Shown piece by piece: positions 25,715 through 33,722 of a stretch of 64,000 nt of DNA (position 1 is its first letter; the number at the start of each line of letters is the position of its first letter). The position numbers and the translations under genes were made by a program. The stretch covers positions 1 to 64,000 of the forward strand of contig CANGIQ010000011.1 in the NCBI GenBank assembly GCA_947453965.1. The letters run 5' to 3'. Below the pieces are notes generated by a model, which saw only the letters and a program-made list of their open reading frames with translations, made no database searches and was not told the origin of the DNA. The stretch comes from Comamonadaceae bacterium. Its GTDB lineage: Bacteria; Pseudomonadota; Gammaproteobacteria; Burkholderiales; Burkholderiaceae_C.

Positions 25715-26452
25715 ATGAATACCGTTGTTCCCAACCGCCCCAAATCACGCAGCATCGCCCACGACTTGGTCGATGCGCTGGGCGATCGCATCCGCGATGG
25801 CCGTCTGAATGCCGGCGACAAACTGCCTGCTGAAGTCGCCATCATGAAAGAGTTTGGTGTCAGCCGCACCGTGGTGCGCGAGGCGATCTCGCGTTTGCAA
25901 ACTTCGGGTTGGGTCACCACCCGCCATGGCATTGGCACCTTTGTATTGGGACTGGGCGATGCCGCCCCCTTTCGCATCGCGCCTGAACAGCTGGCCACGC
26001 TGCGCGATGTGATTGCCGTGCTCGAACTGCGCATGGGCATCGAAACCGAAGCCGCTGCGCTGGCGGCCATGCGCCGCACCGAGCAGAACTTGGCCGACTT
26101 GCGTCAAGCCTTGGACGCCGTGTCTGCCGCCATCGAAGCGGGGCTCGATGCGGTGGGGCCCGACTTTCAATTCCATTTGGAAATTGCCCGCGCCACCCAA
26201 AACCTGCACTTTGTCGACTTGATGGGCTCTTTGGGTGCCTCCATCATTCCGCGCGCTCGGCTGCAAACGGATCCCACGATGACCGACGAACGGCGCGATT
26301 ACTTGCGCCGCGTCAACGCCGAACACGAAAGCATCTTGAGCGCCATCGCCACCCAAGACAGTGACGCCGCCCGTGCAGCCATGCGGACCCATTTGGCCAA
26401 CAGCAAAGAACGCCGACGCCGCGCCCAAAGCACCCACGCGCCCTGGGTGTGA
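25715..26452 (+). CDS. GntR-family regulator, FadR subfamily (uronate catabolism)
   Basis: Regulator of 245 residues. Winged helix at about residues 12-82 (DRIRDGRLNAGDKLPAEVAIMKEFGVSRTVVREAISRLQTSGWVTTRHGIGTFV) and an FCD domain with ELRMGIETEAAALAA, the metal/ligand residues in DFQFHLEIARATQN and HESILSAI, and HLANSKERR at the end. Divergent from udh, so it probably responds to a uronate or a downstream intermediate. It is distinct in sequence from the purine FCD regulator at 4830. Confidence 0.9.
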   Translation: MNTVVPNRPKSRSIAHDLVDALGDRIRDGRLNAGDKLPAEVAIMKEFGVSRTVVREAISRLQTSGWVTTRHGIGTFVLGLGDAAPFRIAPEQLATLRDVIAVLELRMGIETEAAALAAMRRTEQNLADLRQALDAVSAAIEAGLDAVGPDFQFHLEIARATQNLHFVDLMGSLGASIIPRARLQTDPTMTDERRDYLRRVNAEHESILSAIATQDSDAARAAMRTHLANSKERRRRAQSTHAPWV

Positions 26453-26470
26453 AGCGAGCCAACACTTAGG

Positions 26471-26481
26471 TTGTACGACAA
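26471..26481. promoter_or_regulatory. TTGTACGACAA, reverse complement of the udh-region element
   Basis: Lies just after the GntR stop, 200 bases before the NitT/TauT binding-protein start. Exact inverse match to 25648-25658, so probably bound by the same regulator. It may influence the ABC importer or form a loop across the regulator gene. Confidence 0.45.
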
Positions 26482-26554
26482 CATCGCCCAGCATCACATC
26501 GGACCCAAAGTGCACCAATTTGACTCATGACGCCCCATTTCAGGGAGCTCTCAT

Positions 26555-26566
26555 TTTGTATACAAA
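26555..26566. promoter_or_regulatory. Perfect palindrome TTTGTATACAAA upstream of the NitT/TauT importer
   Basis: The best instance of the GTATAC element (core 26558-26563), a perfect 12-base palindrome 115 bases before the start of the importer operon. Suggests that this importer belongs to the purine regulon. Confidence 0.6.
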
Positions 26567-26680
26567 CCAAACTCGCGCACAATTTGCGCCGCAGTGGCTG
26601 GCAACGCGGTGTTTTTTAGTAGGCACCTTTATTGCAAGCGATGAATCCATTCACCTCACGTTCCGCCTTCAGGAGTCTCC

Positions 26681-27715
26681 ATGATCAAACGCAGCTTTCT
26701 CAAAACCACCCTCGGCTTGGCACTGGCCGCCAGCTTCGTCGGTGTGTCGGCCCAAACCACGCCCTTGAAGTTTCAACTCGATTGGCGTTTTGAAGGCCCT
26801 GCTGCATTCTTCTTGGTCCCTGTGACCAAGGGCTATTTCAAAGACGCCAAGTTGGATGTGACCGTCGACGCCGGCAACGGCTCGGGCGGTGCAGTCAACC
26901 GCGTGGCCTCTGGCGCCTACGACCTGGGCTTTGCCGACTTGGCCGCCTTGATGGAATTCCACGCCAACAACCCCGATGCCCCCAACAAGCCGGTGGCCGT
27001 GATGATGGTCTACAACAACACCCCCGCTTCGGTGATGGCGTTGAAAAAATCAGGCATCAAAACCCCTGCCGATTTGGCAGGCAAAAAACTGGGCGCCCCC
27101 GTGTTTGACGCCGGCCGTCGCGCCTTCCCCATCTTCGCCAAGGCCAACAATGTGCCGGCTGTGAACTGGGTGTCGATGGACCCCCCATTGCGCGAAACCA
27201 TGTTGGTACGCGGTGATGTGGATGCCATCACCGGCTTCACCTTCACCTCCTTGCTCAACATCGAGGCACGTGGCGTGAAGGCGGATGACGTGGTGGTCAT
27301 GCAATACCCAGACTTCGGCGTCAAGCTGTATGGCAATGCCATCATTGCGTCGCCCAAGTTGATCAAAGAAAACCCAGCCGCTATCAAAGCCTTCTTGGCA
27401 GCTTTTGCCAAAGGTGCGAAAGACGTGATTGCCGATCCAGCCAAGGCCATCGAAACCGTCAAAGCACGTGACGGCATCATCAACAGCGAACTCGAAACAC
27501 GCCGCTTGAAACTGGCAATTGACACCGTGATCAACAGCCCAGATGCGCATGCAGAAGGCTTCGGTCAAATCAAGGGCCCACGTTTGTCTTTGATGGCCTC
27601 TCAAGTGTCTGACGCGTTCAACACCAAGACCCGCGTCAAAGCCGACGACATCTGGAACGGTTCGTTCCTACCCAGCGCCAAAGACCTCGACGTGTTGCCC
27701 AAAGTCAAGAAGTAA
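26681..27715 (+). CDS. NitT/TauT-family ABC transporter substrate-binding protein
   Basis: Periplasmic binder of 344 residues of the NMT1/ThiY/SsuA-like group. Signal peptide MIKRSFLKTTLGLALAASFVGVSA. Family features: TPLKFQLDWRFEGPAAFFLVPVTKGYFKDAKLDVTV, GYDLGFADL-type AYDLGFADLAALMEF, and a conserved KTPADLAGKKLGAPVFDAGR loop. The start has AGGAGTCTCC upstream. First gene of a three-gene importer. The group carries pyrimidines, riboflavin precursors, purines and sulfonates. The GTATAC palindrome in the promoter points to a purine or related nitrogen compound rather than a sulfonate (inference). Confidence 0.9.
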   Translation: MIKRSFLKTTLGLALAASFVGVSAQTTPLKFQLDWRFEGPAAFFLVPVTKGYFKDAKLDVTVDAGNGSGGAVNRVASGAYDLGFADLAALMEFHANNPDAPNKPVAVMMVYNNTPASVMALKKSGIKTPADLAGKKLGAPVFDAGRRAFPIFAKANNVPAVNWVSMDPPLRETMLVRGDVDAITGFTFTSLLNIEARGVKADDVVVMQYPDFGVKLYGNAIIASPKLIKENPAAIKAFLAAFAKGAKDVIADPAKAIETVKARDGIINSELETRRLKLAIDTVINSPDAHAEGFGQIKGPRLSLMASQVSDAFNTKTRVKADDIWNGSFLPSAKDLDVLPKVKK

Positions 27716-27729
27716 GTAGGCCCTGCTGC

Positions 27730-28554
27730 ATGAGCGCTTCTCCTGAACACTTCGTCGACTTTCAAAACGTCTGGCTGGCCTACAACGAAGAGTTGCTGGC
27801 GCAGAACCACTTTGCGGTGGAAGACATCAACCTGCAGGTCAAACACGGCGAGTTCATCGCCATTGTGGGACCCTCGGGTTGTGGCAAATCCACCTTCATG
27901 AAGCTCACCACGGGTTTGAAAAAACCCAGCCGTGGCGAAATTTATGTCGATGGCCAGCCCGTCAACGGCCCCCTCAAGATCAGTGGCATGGCGTTTCAAT
28001 CGTCTTCATTGCTGCCTTGGCGCACCACGCTCGACAACGTGCTGCTGCCACTGGAGATCGTGGAGCCTTACCGCTCCAACTTCAAAGACAAGAGGGCCGA
28101 ATACGAAGACCGCGCCATGAAGCTGCTGCAAAGCGTGGGCTTGAGCGGTTACGAGCGCAAGTTCCCGTGGGAGCTCTCAGGCGGCATGCAACAACGCGCC
28201 AGCATTTGCCGTGCGCTGATTCACGAGCCCAAGATGCTGCTGCTGGACGAACCGTTTGGTGCGCTTGACGCCTTCACACGTGAAGAGCTGTGGTGCACCT
28301 TGCGCGACTTGCATGCTGAACAAAAGTTCAATGTCATCTTGGTCACCCACGACTTGCGTGAATCTGTGTTCTTGGCCGACACCGTGTATGTGATGAGCAA
28401 GAGCCCAGGCCGCTTTGTGGTCAAGCGCGACATTGACCTGCCACGTCCCCGTGACTTGGAAGTCACCTACACACCAGAGTTCACGAACATCGTGCACGAG
28501 TTGCGCGGCCACATCGGTGCCATGCGCAAAGATGGCGTTCAACTGGGGCAGTAA
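27730..28554 (+). CDS. NitT/TauT-family ABC transporter ATPase
   Basis: ATPase of 274 residues. Walker A GPSGCGKST, Q-loop AFQSSSLLPWRTTLDNVLLPLEI, signature LSGGMQQRASICRALIHEPKMLLLDEPFGALDAFTRE with Walker B, and switch VTHDLRESVFLAD. These are diagnostic of the SsuB/TauB/NrtD group. Fourteen bases after the binding-protein stop; followed by the permease after seven bases. Confidence 0.94.
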   Translation: MSASPEHFVDFQNVWLAYNEELLAQNHFAVEDINLQVKHGEFIAIVGPSGCGKSTFMKLTTGLKKPSRGEIYVDGQPVNGPLKISGMAFQSSSLLPWRTTLDNVLLPLEIVEPYRSNFKDKRAEYEDRAMKLLQSVGLSGYERKFPWELSGGMQQRASICRALIHEPKMLLLDEPFGALDAFTREELWCTLRDLHAEQKFNVILVTHDLRESVFLADTVYVMSKSPGRFVVKRDIDLPRPRDLEVTYTPEFTNIVHELRGHIGAMRKDGVQLGQ

Positions 28555-28561
28555 CCACACC

Positions 28562-29329
28562 ATGAATCAAAAACAACTCGAAACCTGGGCGCCTTGGGCC
28601 TTGCTCGTTGCCACCTTGCTCATTTGGCAAGGCCTGTGCTCGCTGTTCCATGTGTCTGAATTTGTCTTCCCCTCACCGCTGCGCATTTGGCAGCAAATGG
28701 TCGAATACCGCGACGTGATTGCCGGCCACGCTTGGCGCACCTTTTGGGTCACCATGGTCGGCTTTGGCATTGCCATCGTGGTGGGCGTGTTGCTGGGCTT
28801 TGTGATTGGCAGTTCGCGCTTGGCTTATGCCGCCGTGTACCCACTCATGACCGGTTTCAACGCTTTGCCCAAGGCCGCTTTCGTGCCGATTTTGGTGGTG
28901 TGGTTTGGCATTGGCGTGGGCCCTGCCATCTTGACGGCCTTCTTGATCAGCTTCTTCCCCATCATGGTCAACATTGCCACCGGCTTGGCCACGCTCGAGC
29001 CTGAGCTTGAAGACGTGTTGCGCGTCTTGGGCGCCAAACGCTGGGACGTGTTGGTCAAAGTGGGCCTGCCACGCTCTATGCCTTACTTTTATGGCTCGCT
29101 CAAAGTCGCCATCACCTTGGCTTTTGTGGGCACCACCGTGTCCGAAATGACCGCCGCCAACGAAGGCATCGGCTACTTGCTGATCTCTGCCGGCTCGGCC
29201 ATGCAAATGGGCTTGGCGTTTGCAGGTTTGGTGGTGGTAGGTGCCATGGCCATGATCATGTACGAACTGTTCAGCTTGGTGGAAAAACACACCACGGGAT
29301 GGGCCCACCGAGGTTCACAAAACCACTGA
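28562..29329 (+). CDS. NitT/TauT-family ABC transporter permease
   Basis: Permease of 255 residues with six hydrophobic segments. Group-specific features: FPSPLRIWQQM near the N-terminus, FNALPKAAFVPILVVWFGIGVGPAI, and the EAA loop LEPELEDVLRVLGAKRWDVLVKVGLPRSMPYFYGSLKVAI. Start at MNQKQLE (28562); longer frames upstream overlap the ATPase gene. Last gene of the operon, followed by a terminator. Confidence 0.93.
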   Translation: MNQKQLETWAPWALLVATLLIWQGLCSLFHVSEFVFPSPLRIWQQMVEYRDVIAGHAWRTFWVTMVGFGIAIVVGVLLGFVIGSSRLAYAAVYPLMTGFNALPKAAFVPILVVWFGIGVGPAILTAFLISFFPIMVNIATGLATLEPELEDVLRVLGAKRWDVLVKVGLPRSMPYFYGSLKVAITLAFVGTTVSEMTAANEGIGYLLISAGSAMQMGLAFAGLVVVGAMAMIMYELFSLVEKHTTGWAHRGSQNH

Positions 29330-29346
29330 GTTTTCACAACCGCCCC

Positions 29347-29372
29347 AGCCGCTGTATCAGCGGCTTTTTTTT
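29347..29372 (+). terminator. Rho-independent terminator after the NitT/TauT operon
   Basis: Stem AGCCGCTG (29347-29354), loop TAT, CAGCGGCT (29358-29365), then a T-run to 29372. Confidence 0.92.
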
Positions 29373-29529
29373 ACGCCTTTCCTATTCAATGGAAACCCCA
29401 ACCTTGTCGAATATCTCGCCTTAATTCGATAAATTGAACATATTTACGAATATCATCAAAGCCACATTCGCCCGGCGCGCTTTCAGACTGCAAAGTAGCC
29501 GGTTTCTCTCTCTTTCAACGGCGATATCC

Positions 29530-30105
29530 ATGGCATCTTCCACAGATCACACATCCGAGAGTCAACATCTTGGCTCCACCACTGCCGACAAACTCTTTAT
29601 GTTTTTTTTGCTCTTGGTGGTGATTGCCGTCACGTTGCTAGGGGTGGTTAACTACAAAGAAGCCCTCAAAACTGAAGCTTCAAAAAGCAATGGCGAAGCC
29701 TGGGTGGCGTGGTTGACTGAGACCGGCACCACGCGCTTTGAAGCCGACACCAAGCACCCAGCGTGCAAAGGGGGTGTCAAGCCTGCAGCCGATGCCAAAG
29801 CCACCGACGCCGGCACATGGGGCGCATGCTTGGCGCACATCTTGGCCACCACCGATCTGAAAGACCAGATCAACCCTTTCTTCGACAAAACACCTCATTT
29901 TGTGGCGGCTTGCGTGCCGTCTGACCGCACGCTGATGGGCGCGATTTTGTTGGAAGACCTCATGCCCACCCCCCCTGGATCGGCCACCCCCTTTGTGGCA
30001 TCACAACTGGTGGAAACCGACGCCATCGATTACAAAATGCAATTGCGTCTGTCTGTGTGTGACAAGGGTGGCTACGCCATCAAAGTTGCTGAATTCGAAT
30101 TCTGA
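29530..30105 (+). CDS. Single-pass membrane protein of unknown function in the channel cluster
   Basis: 191 residues from the ATG at 29530; a longer frame begins at 29434 but its N-terminal part is basic and uncharacteristic. One transmembrane segment near residues 23-41 (LFMFFLLLVVIAVTLLGVVNY) with a short N-terminal tail, and a C-terminal domain of about 145 residues. That domain has four spaced cysteines (HPACKG, WGACLAHI, VAACVPSD, LSVCDKG) that could form disulfides if periplasmic. I do not recognise a family. It lies nine bases before the double-voltage-sensor channel gene and is probably co-transcribed, so an accessory role to the channel is a reasonable guess. Confidence 0.7.
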   Translation: MASSTDHTSESQHLGSTTADKLFMFFLLLVVIAVTLLGVVNYKEALKTEASKSNGEAWVAWLTETGTTRFEADTKHPACKGGVKPAADAKATDAGTWGACLAHILATTDLKDQINPFFDKTPHFVAACVPSDRTLMGAILLEDLMPTPPGSATPFVASQLVETDAIDYKMQLRLSVCDKGGYAIKVAEFEF

Positions 30106-30113
30106 GGTCTGAC

Positions 30114-31757
30114 ATGCAAACACCAACCAAACAAGACAAGTTTCTAGAAGACCTCGACGTCAAAGCCATTCTGGGTCAAGACCAAGAAGTCCATATCGAC
30201 CGCCACTTGCCCATGCGCAAGTGGTTGTTCTCGTGGCTGCTCGACCCCCACATTCCTGGCAACTTCCAAAAAGACCTGGACAAGTGGATTAGCTACTTGA
30301 TCATTGGCAACTTGTTCAGCTTGATGTTCGAACATGTGCCAGCGGTGTACGAACCCTACAAAACATGGTTTGAGTGCTTTGACATTTTCTCGGTGGCCGT
30401 GTTCACGATTGAATACGTCTTGCGCTTTTACCTCGCACCGGAAGATGAAGAGTTCAAGACGCGCAAGAACGCACGTTTGGGCTTTGTGACAAGCCCATTT
30501 GCCATCATTGACTTCTTGGCGGTGGCACCGTTTTACTTGCAAGCCTTTATTCCCATCGACTTGCGCATCTTGCGACTGCTGCGACTCTTGCGGATCATGA
30601 AGTTGTTCCGCGTCTTGATTCCTGCCATTGCTGAATTCAAAGAACTCAACAAAGGCCGCACCTTCCGTCAAAAAGTGCACGCCTTGGTGTTTCCCAGCAA
30701 CCACGGCGGCACCATGCAACACATTTTTGAAGTGTTCATTGGTGTGTGGGTGATCTTGTCTGTGATGGCCGTGATCTTGGAATCGGTCAAGAGCATCAAC
30801 TACATCTTGCATCTGCAATTCGTGATTTTGGATGCGGTGGCTGTGGCCATCTTCACCGTGGAGTACTGCATGCGCATTTACTCTTGCGTGGAAGAGCCTG
30901 GTTACAAAGGCGCCTTCTTGGGTCGCTTGCGCCAAGCCAAGAATCCATCGACCTTCATCGACTTTTTGGCCATCCTGCCCTTCTTCTTAGAAGTGTTCTT
31001 GCATCATCTGATCGACTTGCGCTTCTTGCGAGTCTTCCGTTTGGCACGATTGCTCAAGCTCACGCGCGGCAGCGATGCCACCGCCGTGTTGGTCAAAGTG
31101 GTGGTGCGCGAGTGGCCTGTCATGGGCGCGGCCACTTTCATCATGATGTTGTTGTTGGTGTTGACTGCCAGCTTGGGTTATTTGTTTGAATACGATGCCC
31201 AGCCTGAAAAGTTTGAAAACATTCCCACCTCGATCTACTGGGCGGTGATCACCTTGGCCTCAGTGGGCTACGGCGATATTTCGCCAGTCACCCCGATGGG
31301 GCGCGCCATGACCAGTGTGTTGGCGCTGTTGGGCATTGGTATCTTTGCGATTCCCGCTGCGTTGTTGGCCTCGGCCTTCAGCGACGAGTTGGTCAAAGAA
31401 CGTGATCAGTTGAAAGCCAACCTATTTGCCATCCTCAAAGACGGTCACATCAGCGAGGCAGAAGCCGCCATCATTCGCGCCGAAGCCAAACGCCTGCACC
31501 TGACGGTCGAAGAAGTGAACAAACTGATCGAAGTGGTGGTCAAAGAGCACGAGCTCGAAGAGCGCAACCCGTTGCCCATTCACAAGATTGCCGAAAACCC
31601 AGCCCTTGCGGTCGAGCACTACAAAGCATTGCTGGGCCAAATTCGACAACTCGGCGTGCAAACGAATGAAGCGCAATTTGAGGCCGCGGCACAACAAGGT
31701 GCGCGATTGTCATCAAATGAGCTGGATTTGTGGCACAAAATTCAAGGTAAGGCTTGA
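30114..31757 (+). CDS. Voltage-gated K+ channel-like protein with two tandem voltage-sensor domains
   Basis: 547 residues. Two S1-S4 units are visible: VSD1 at about 57-172 with S4 arginines in DLRILRLLRLLRIMKLFR (149-166), and VSD2 at about 202-318 with S4 LIDLRFLRVFRLARLLKLTR. A single pore follows: S5 about 335-358, filter SVGYGD at 383-388 (TLASVGYGDISP), S6 about 398-422 including a hinge-like GIGIFAIPAALLASAF. The C-terminal 120 residues are helical with LKDGHISEAEA. Most bacterial channels have one VSD per pore, so VSD-VSD-pore is unusual. First of three related channel genes. Confidence 0.88.
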   Translation: MQTPTKQDKFLEDLDVKAILGQDQEVHIDRHLPMRKWLFSWLLDPHIPGNFQKDLDKWISYLIIGNLFSLMFEHVPAVYEPYKTWFECFDIFSVAVFTIEYVLRFYLAPEDEEFKTRKNARLGFVTSPFAIIDFLAVAPFYLQAFIPIDLRILRLLRLLRIMKLFRVLIPAIAEFKELNKGRTFRQKVHALVFPSNHGGTMQHIFEVFIGVWVILSVMAVILESVKSINYILHLQFVILDAVAVAIFTVEYCMRIYSCVEEPGYKGAFLGRLRQAKNPSTFIDFLAILPFFLEVFLHHLIDLRFLRVFRLARLLKLTRGSDATAVLVKVVVREWPVMGAATFIMMLLLVLTASLGYLFEYDAQPEKFENIPTSIYWAVITLASVGYGDISPVTPMGRAMTSVLALLGIGIFAIPAALLASAFSDELVKERDQLKANLFAILKDGHISEAEAAIIRAEAKRLHLTVEEVNKLIEVVVKEHELEERNPLPIHKIAENPALAVEHYKALLGQIRQLGVQTNEAQFEAAAQQGARLSSNELDLWHKIQGKA

Positions 31758-31791
31758 ATCTGACAGATTGAGTTTTTAGTCACCCGACTTC

Positions 31792-31823
31792 AACGGACAC
31801 ACGTTTGAACGTGTGTCCGTTTT
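31792..31823 (+). terminator. Hairpin between channel genes 1 and 2, probable terminator or attenuator
   Basis: A perfect 14-base inverted repeat, AACGGACACACGTT (31792-31805) and its complement (31808-31821), with a two-base spacer and a short TTTT. It would separate the first channel transcript from the next two genes. Confidence 0.75.
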
Positions 31824-31842
31824 CTACTCTTAGCAAACAACG

Positions 31843-32754
31843 ATGACCGGTATCAAACACACCCTCATGGAGATCTTGGACGGATCGCCCAAGCATGCAA
31901 TCAGCCGCTATGTCGAATGGCTCATCACGATCGTGGTGTTGGTCAATTGCACCGCCGTGATCTTGGACTCTGTCCCTGAAGTCCATGCCGAATTCAAAGA
32001 TTTCTTCCACGAACTGGAATTCTGGAGCGTGATGTTCTTCACCGCCGAATACATCTTGCGTGTGTGGTCCTTGGGCGCGCGCTACACCCCACAAGAAGGT
32101 GGTGCATGGCGTGGCCGCAAAGGCTATATCTTCAGTCCGTTTGGCTTGATTGACTTCTTTGCCACCATGCCGCATTACCTGCACATGTTCTTCCCGTATT
32201 TGGATTTGCGCATCTTGCGTGTGCTGCGCCTGCTGCGAATCTTGAAGCTCTCTAAATACAACACCGCGCTGCAAGACTTGTTTCATGCGGTGTACTCTGA
32301 GCGCCAAGCGTTTGGTTCGGCCGTGTTTTTGTTGACCATCGCGACCATCGTGTCGGCCTCGTTGATGCATTTCGCCGAAGGCCATCAACAGCCTGAATTC
32401 TTTGGCACCATTCCGCACTCGATTTACTGGGCCATCGTGACCATCACCTCGGGCTACGGCAACGTTGAACCCATGACCAAGGCAGGTGAAGCCATCGCAC
32501 TGATCACCGGTTTCTTGGGCGTGTGTATGGCCGCGATCATGACCGGTATCGTGGCCTCGGCCTTCTCCAACCAAGTCGCACGCAAGAAAGCGGCTTTCGA
32601 AGCGCAACTGCGCGAAGTGTTCTCGGACGGCAATATGTCTGACGATGAGCAAGCCACCCTCAAACGTTTGCAAGCCCACTATCGCCTCACCGACGAGCAA
32701 GTCGATGCCATGCTGCAACGCGCCAAAAACAAATCCTCTAGCAATAACGGTTGA
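31843..32754 (+). CDS. Voltage-gated channel-like protein with TSGYGN filter
   Basis: 303 residues, one VSD and one pore. S1 near 24-42, S2 near 58-75, S3 near 99-115, S4 DLRILRVLRLLRILKLSK (121-138), S5 near 156-178, and pore helix with filter TSGYGN at 202-207 in place of the K+ consensus TVGYGD (the Asp is Asn). S6 near 215-240 has ITGFLGVCMAAIMTGIVASAF. The C-terminal helical tail has VFSDGNMSDDEQATLKRLQAHYRLTDEQVDAML, a module also found in the next gene. The Shine-Dalgarno site is weak. The selectivity is uncertain because of the altered filter. Confidence 0.87.
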   Translation: MTGIKHTLMEILDGSPKHAISRYVEWLITIVVLVNCTAVILDSVPEVHAEFKDFFHELEFWSVMFFTAEYILRVWSLGARYTPQEGGAWRGRKGYIFSPFGLIDFFATMPHYLHMFFPYLDLRILRVLRLLRILKLSKYNTALQDLFHAVYSERQAFGSAVFLLTIATIVSASLMHFAEGHQQPEFFGTIPHSIYWAIVTITSGYGNVEPMTKAGEAIALITGFLGVCMAAIMTGIVASAFSNQVARKKAAFEAQLREVFSDGNMSDDEQATLKRLQAHYRLTDEQVDAMLQRAKNKSSSNNG

Positions 32755-32762
32755 ATGCCACC

Positions 32763-33722
32763 ATGACATCTGCACTCAACACCCTCTCGCCCATGCAACG
32801 CATCAAGCGCCGTACTTACGAAATCATGGATGGCGCTGTGCCCGACAAGTACAGCCACTTCGTCGAAATCTTCATCGCCCTGTTGGTGGTGGCCAACGTG
32901 ATTGGCATCATCTTGGAATCAGTGCCTGAAATTCATGAGCAATTCATGGCTGAATTTCATGCCTTTGACGTGTTCAGCGTCGCCGTGTTCTCGATCGAGT
33001 TTGTGATGCGCGTGTGGTCGTACAGCGAAAAGTACACCCTCGACAACAGCGGCACCGCCTGGCAAGGCCGTAAAGAATATTTGTTCAGCTTCTACGGCAT
33101 CATCGACTTTGTCAGCACCGTGCCGTTTTATCTGCAACTGCTTTTCCCAGGCGCTGACTTGCGCGTGCTGCGGATGTTCCGTTTGATGCGGATTTTCAAG
33201 CTCTCGCGCTACAACAGCGCCTTCGAAGACATGGTTGCCGCCGTCAAAGCCGAGCGTGACTCGTTCTCATCGGCTGTGTTCTTGTTGTTCATCAGCTGCT
33301 TGCTGTTCTCTTCGTTGATCTACATCATCGAAGGCCATGTGCAACCCGAGGTCTTCCCCTCGATTCCGGCCGCCATGCACTGGTTTGTCATCACCATCGT
33401 GTCAGGCTGGGGCAACGTCGATCCAGTCACCTTCGTGGGCTCGATTCTGGTGATCCTCACGCAAATTCTGTCCATCGCCTTGGCTGCCATCTTGACCGGT
33501 GTGGTGGCCACCGCCTACACCGCCCAAGTGGAACGTCGCCAAGCGCTGTACGAGATGGAAGTGCGTGCGGTTTTGGCCGATGGCGTGGTGACCGAAGAAG
33601 AGCAAGCCAAACTCAAGATGATGCAGGCCAAACTTGGCATGTCTGACGAACAAGTGCAGGCCATCGTGCATCAGATGGAAGAAGAAAAGCAAATCGCTGC
33701 GGCCAACAGCCAACAGCCATGA
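32763..33722 (+). CDS. Voltage-gated channel-like protein with VSGWGN filter
   Basis: 319 residues, paralogue of the preceding channel. S4 is DLRVLRMFRLMRIFKLSR (132-149). The pore loop reads HWFVITIVSGWGNVDP with VSGWGN at 213-218, so the filter Tyr of GYG is Trp and the following Asp is Asn. The tail VLADGVVTEEEQAKLKMMQAKLGMSDEQVQAIV parallels the tail of the gene before. Starts eight bases after the stop of the second channel; a TTG 12 bases upstream is less likely. Its stop overlaps the start of the flavin-reductase-like gene. It could form heteromers with its paralogue (inference). Confidence 0.86.
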   Translation: MTSALNTLSPMQRIKRRTYEIMDGAVPDKYSHFVEIFIALLVVANVIGIILESVPEIHEQFMAEFHAFDVFSVAVFSIEFVMRVWSYSEKYTLDNSGTAWQGRKEYLFSFYGIIDFVSTVPFYLQLLFPGADLRVLRMFRLMRIFKLSRYNSAFEDMVAAVKAERDSFSSAVFLLFISCLLFSSLIYIIEGHVQPEVFPSIPAAMHWFVITIVSGWGNVDPVTFVGSILVILTQILSIALAAILTGVVATAYTAQVERRQALYEMEVRAVLADGVVTEEEQAKLKMMQAKLGMSDEQVQAIVHQMEEEKQIAAANSQQP

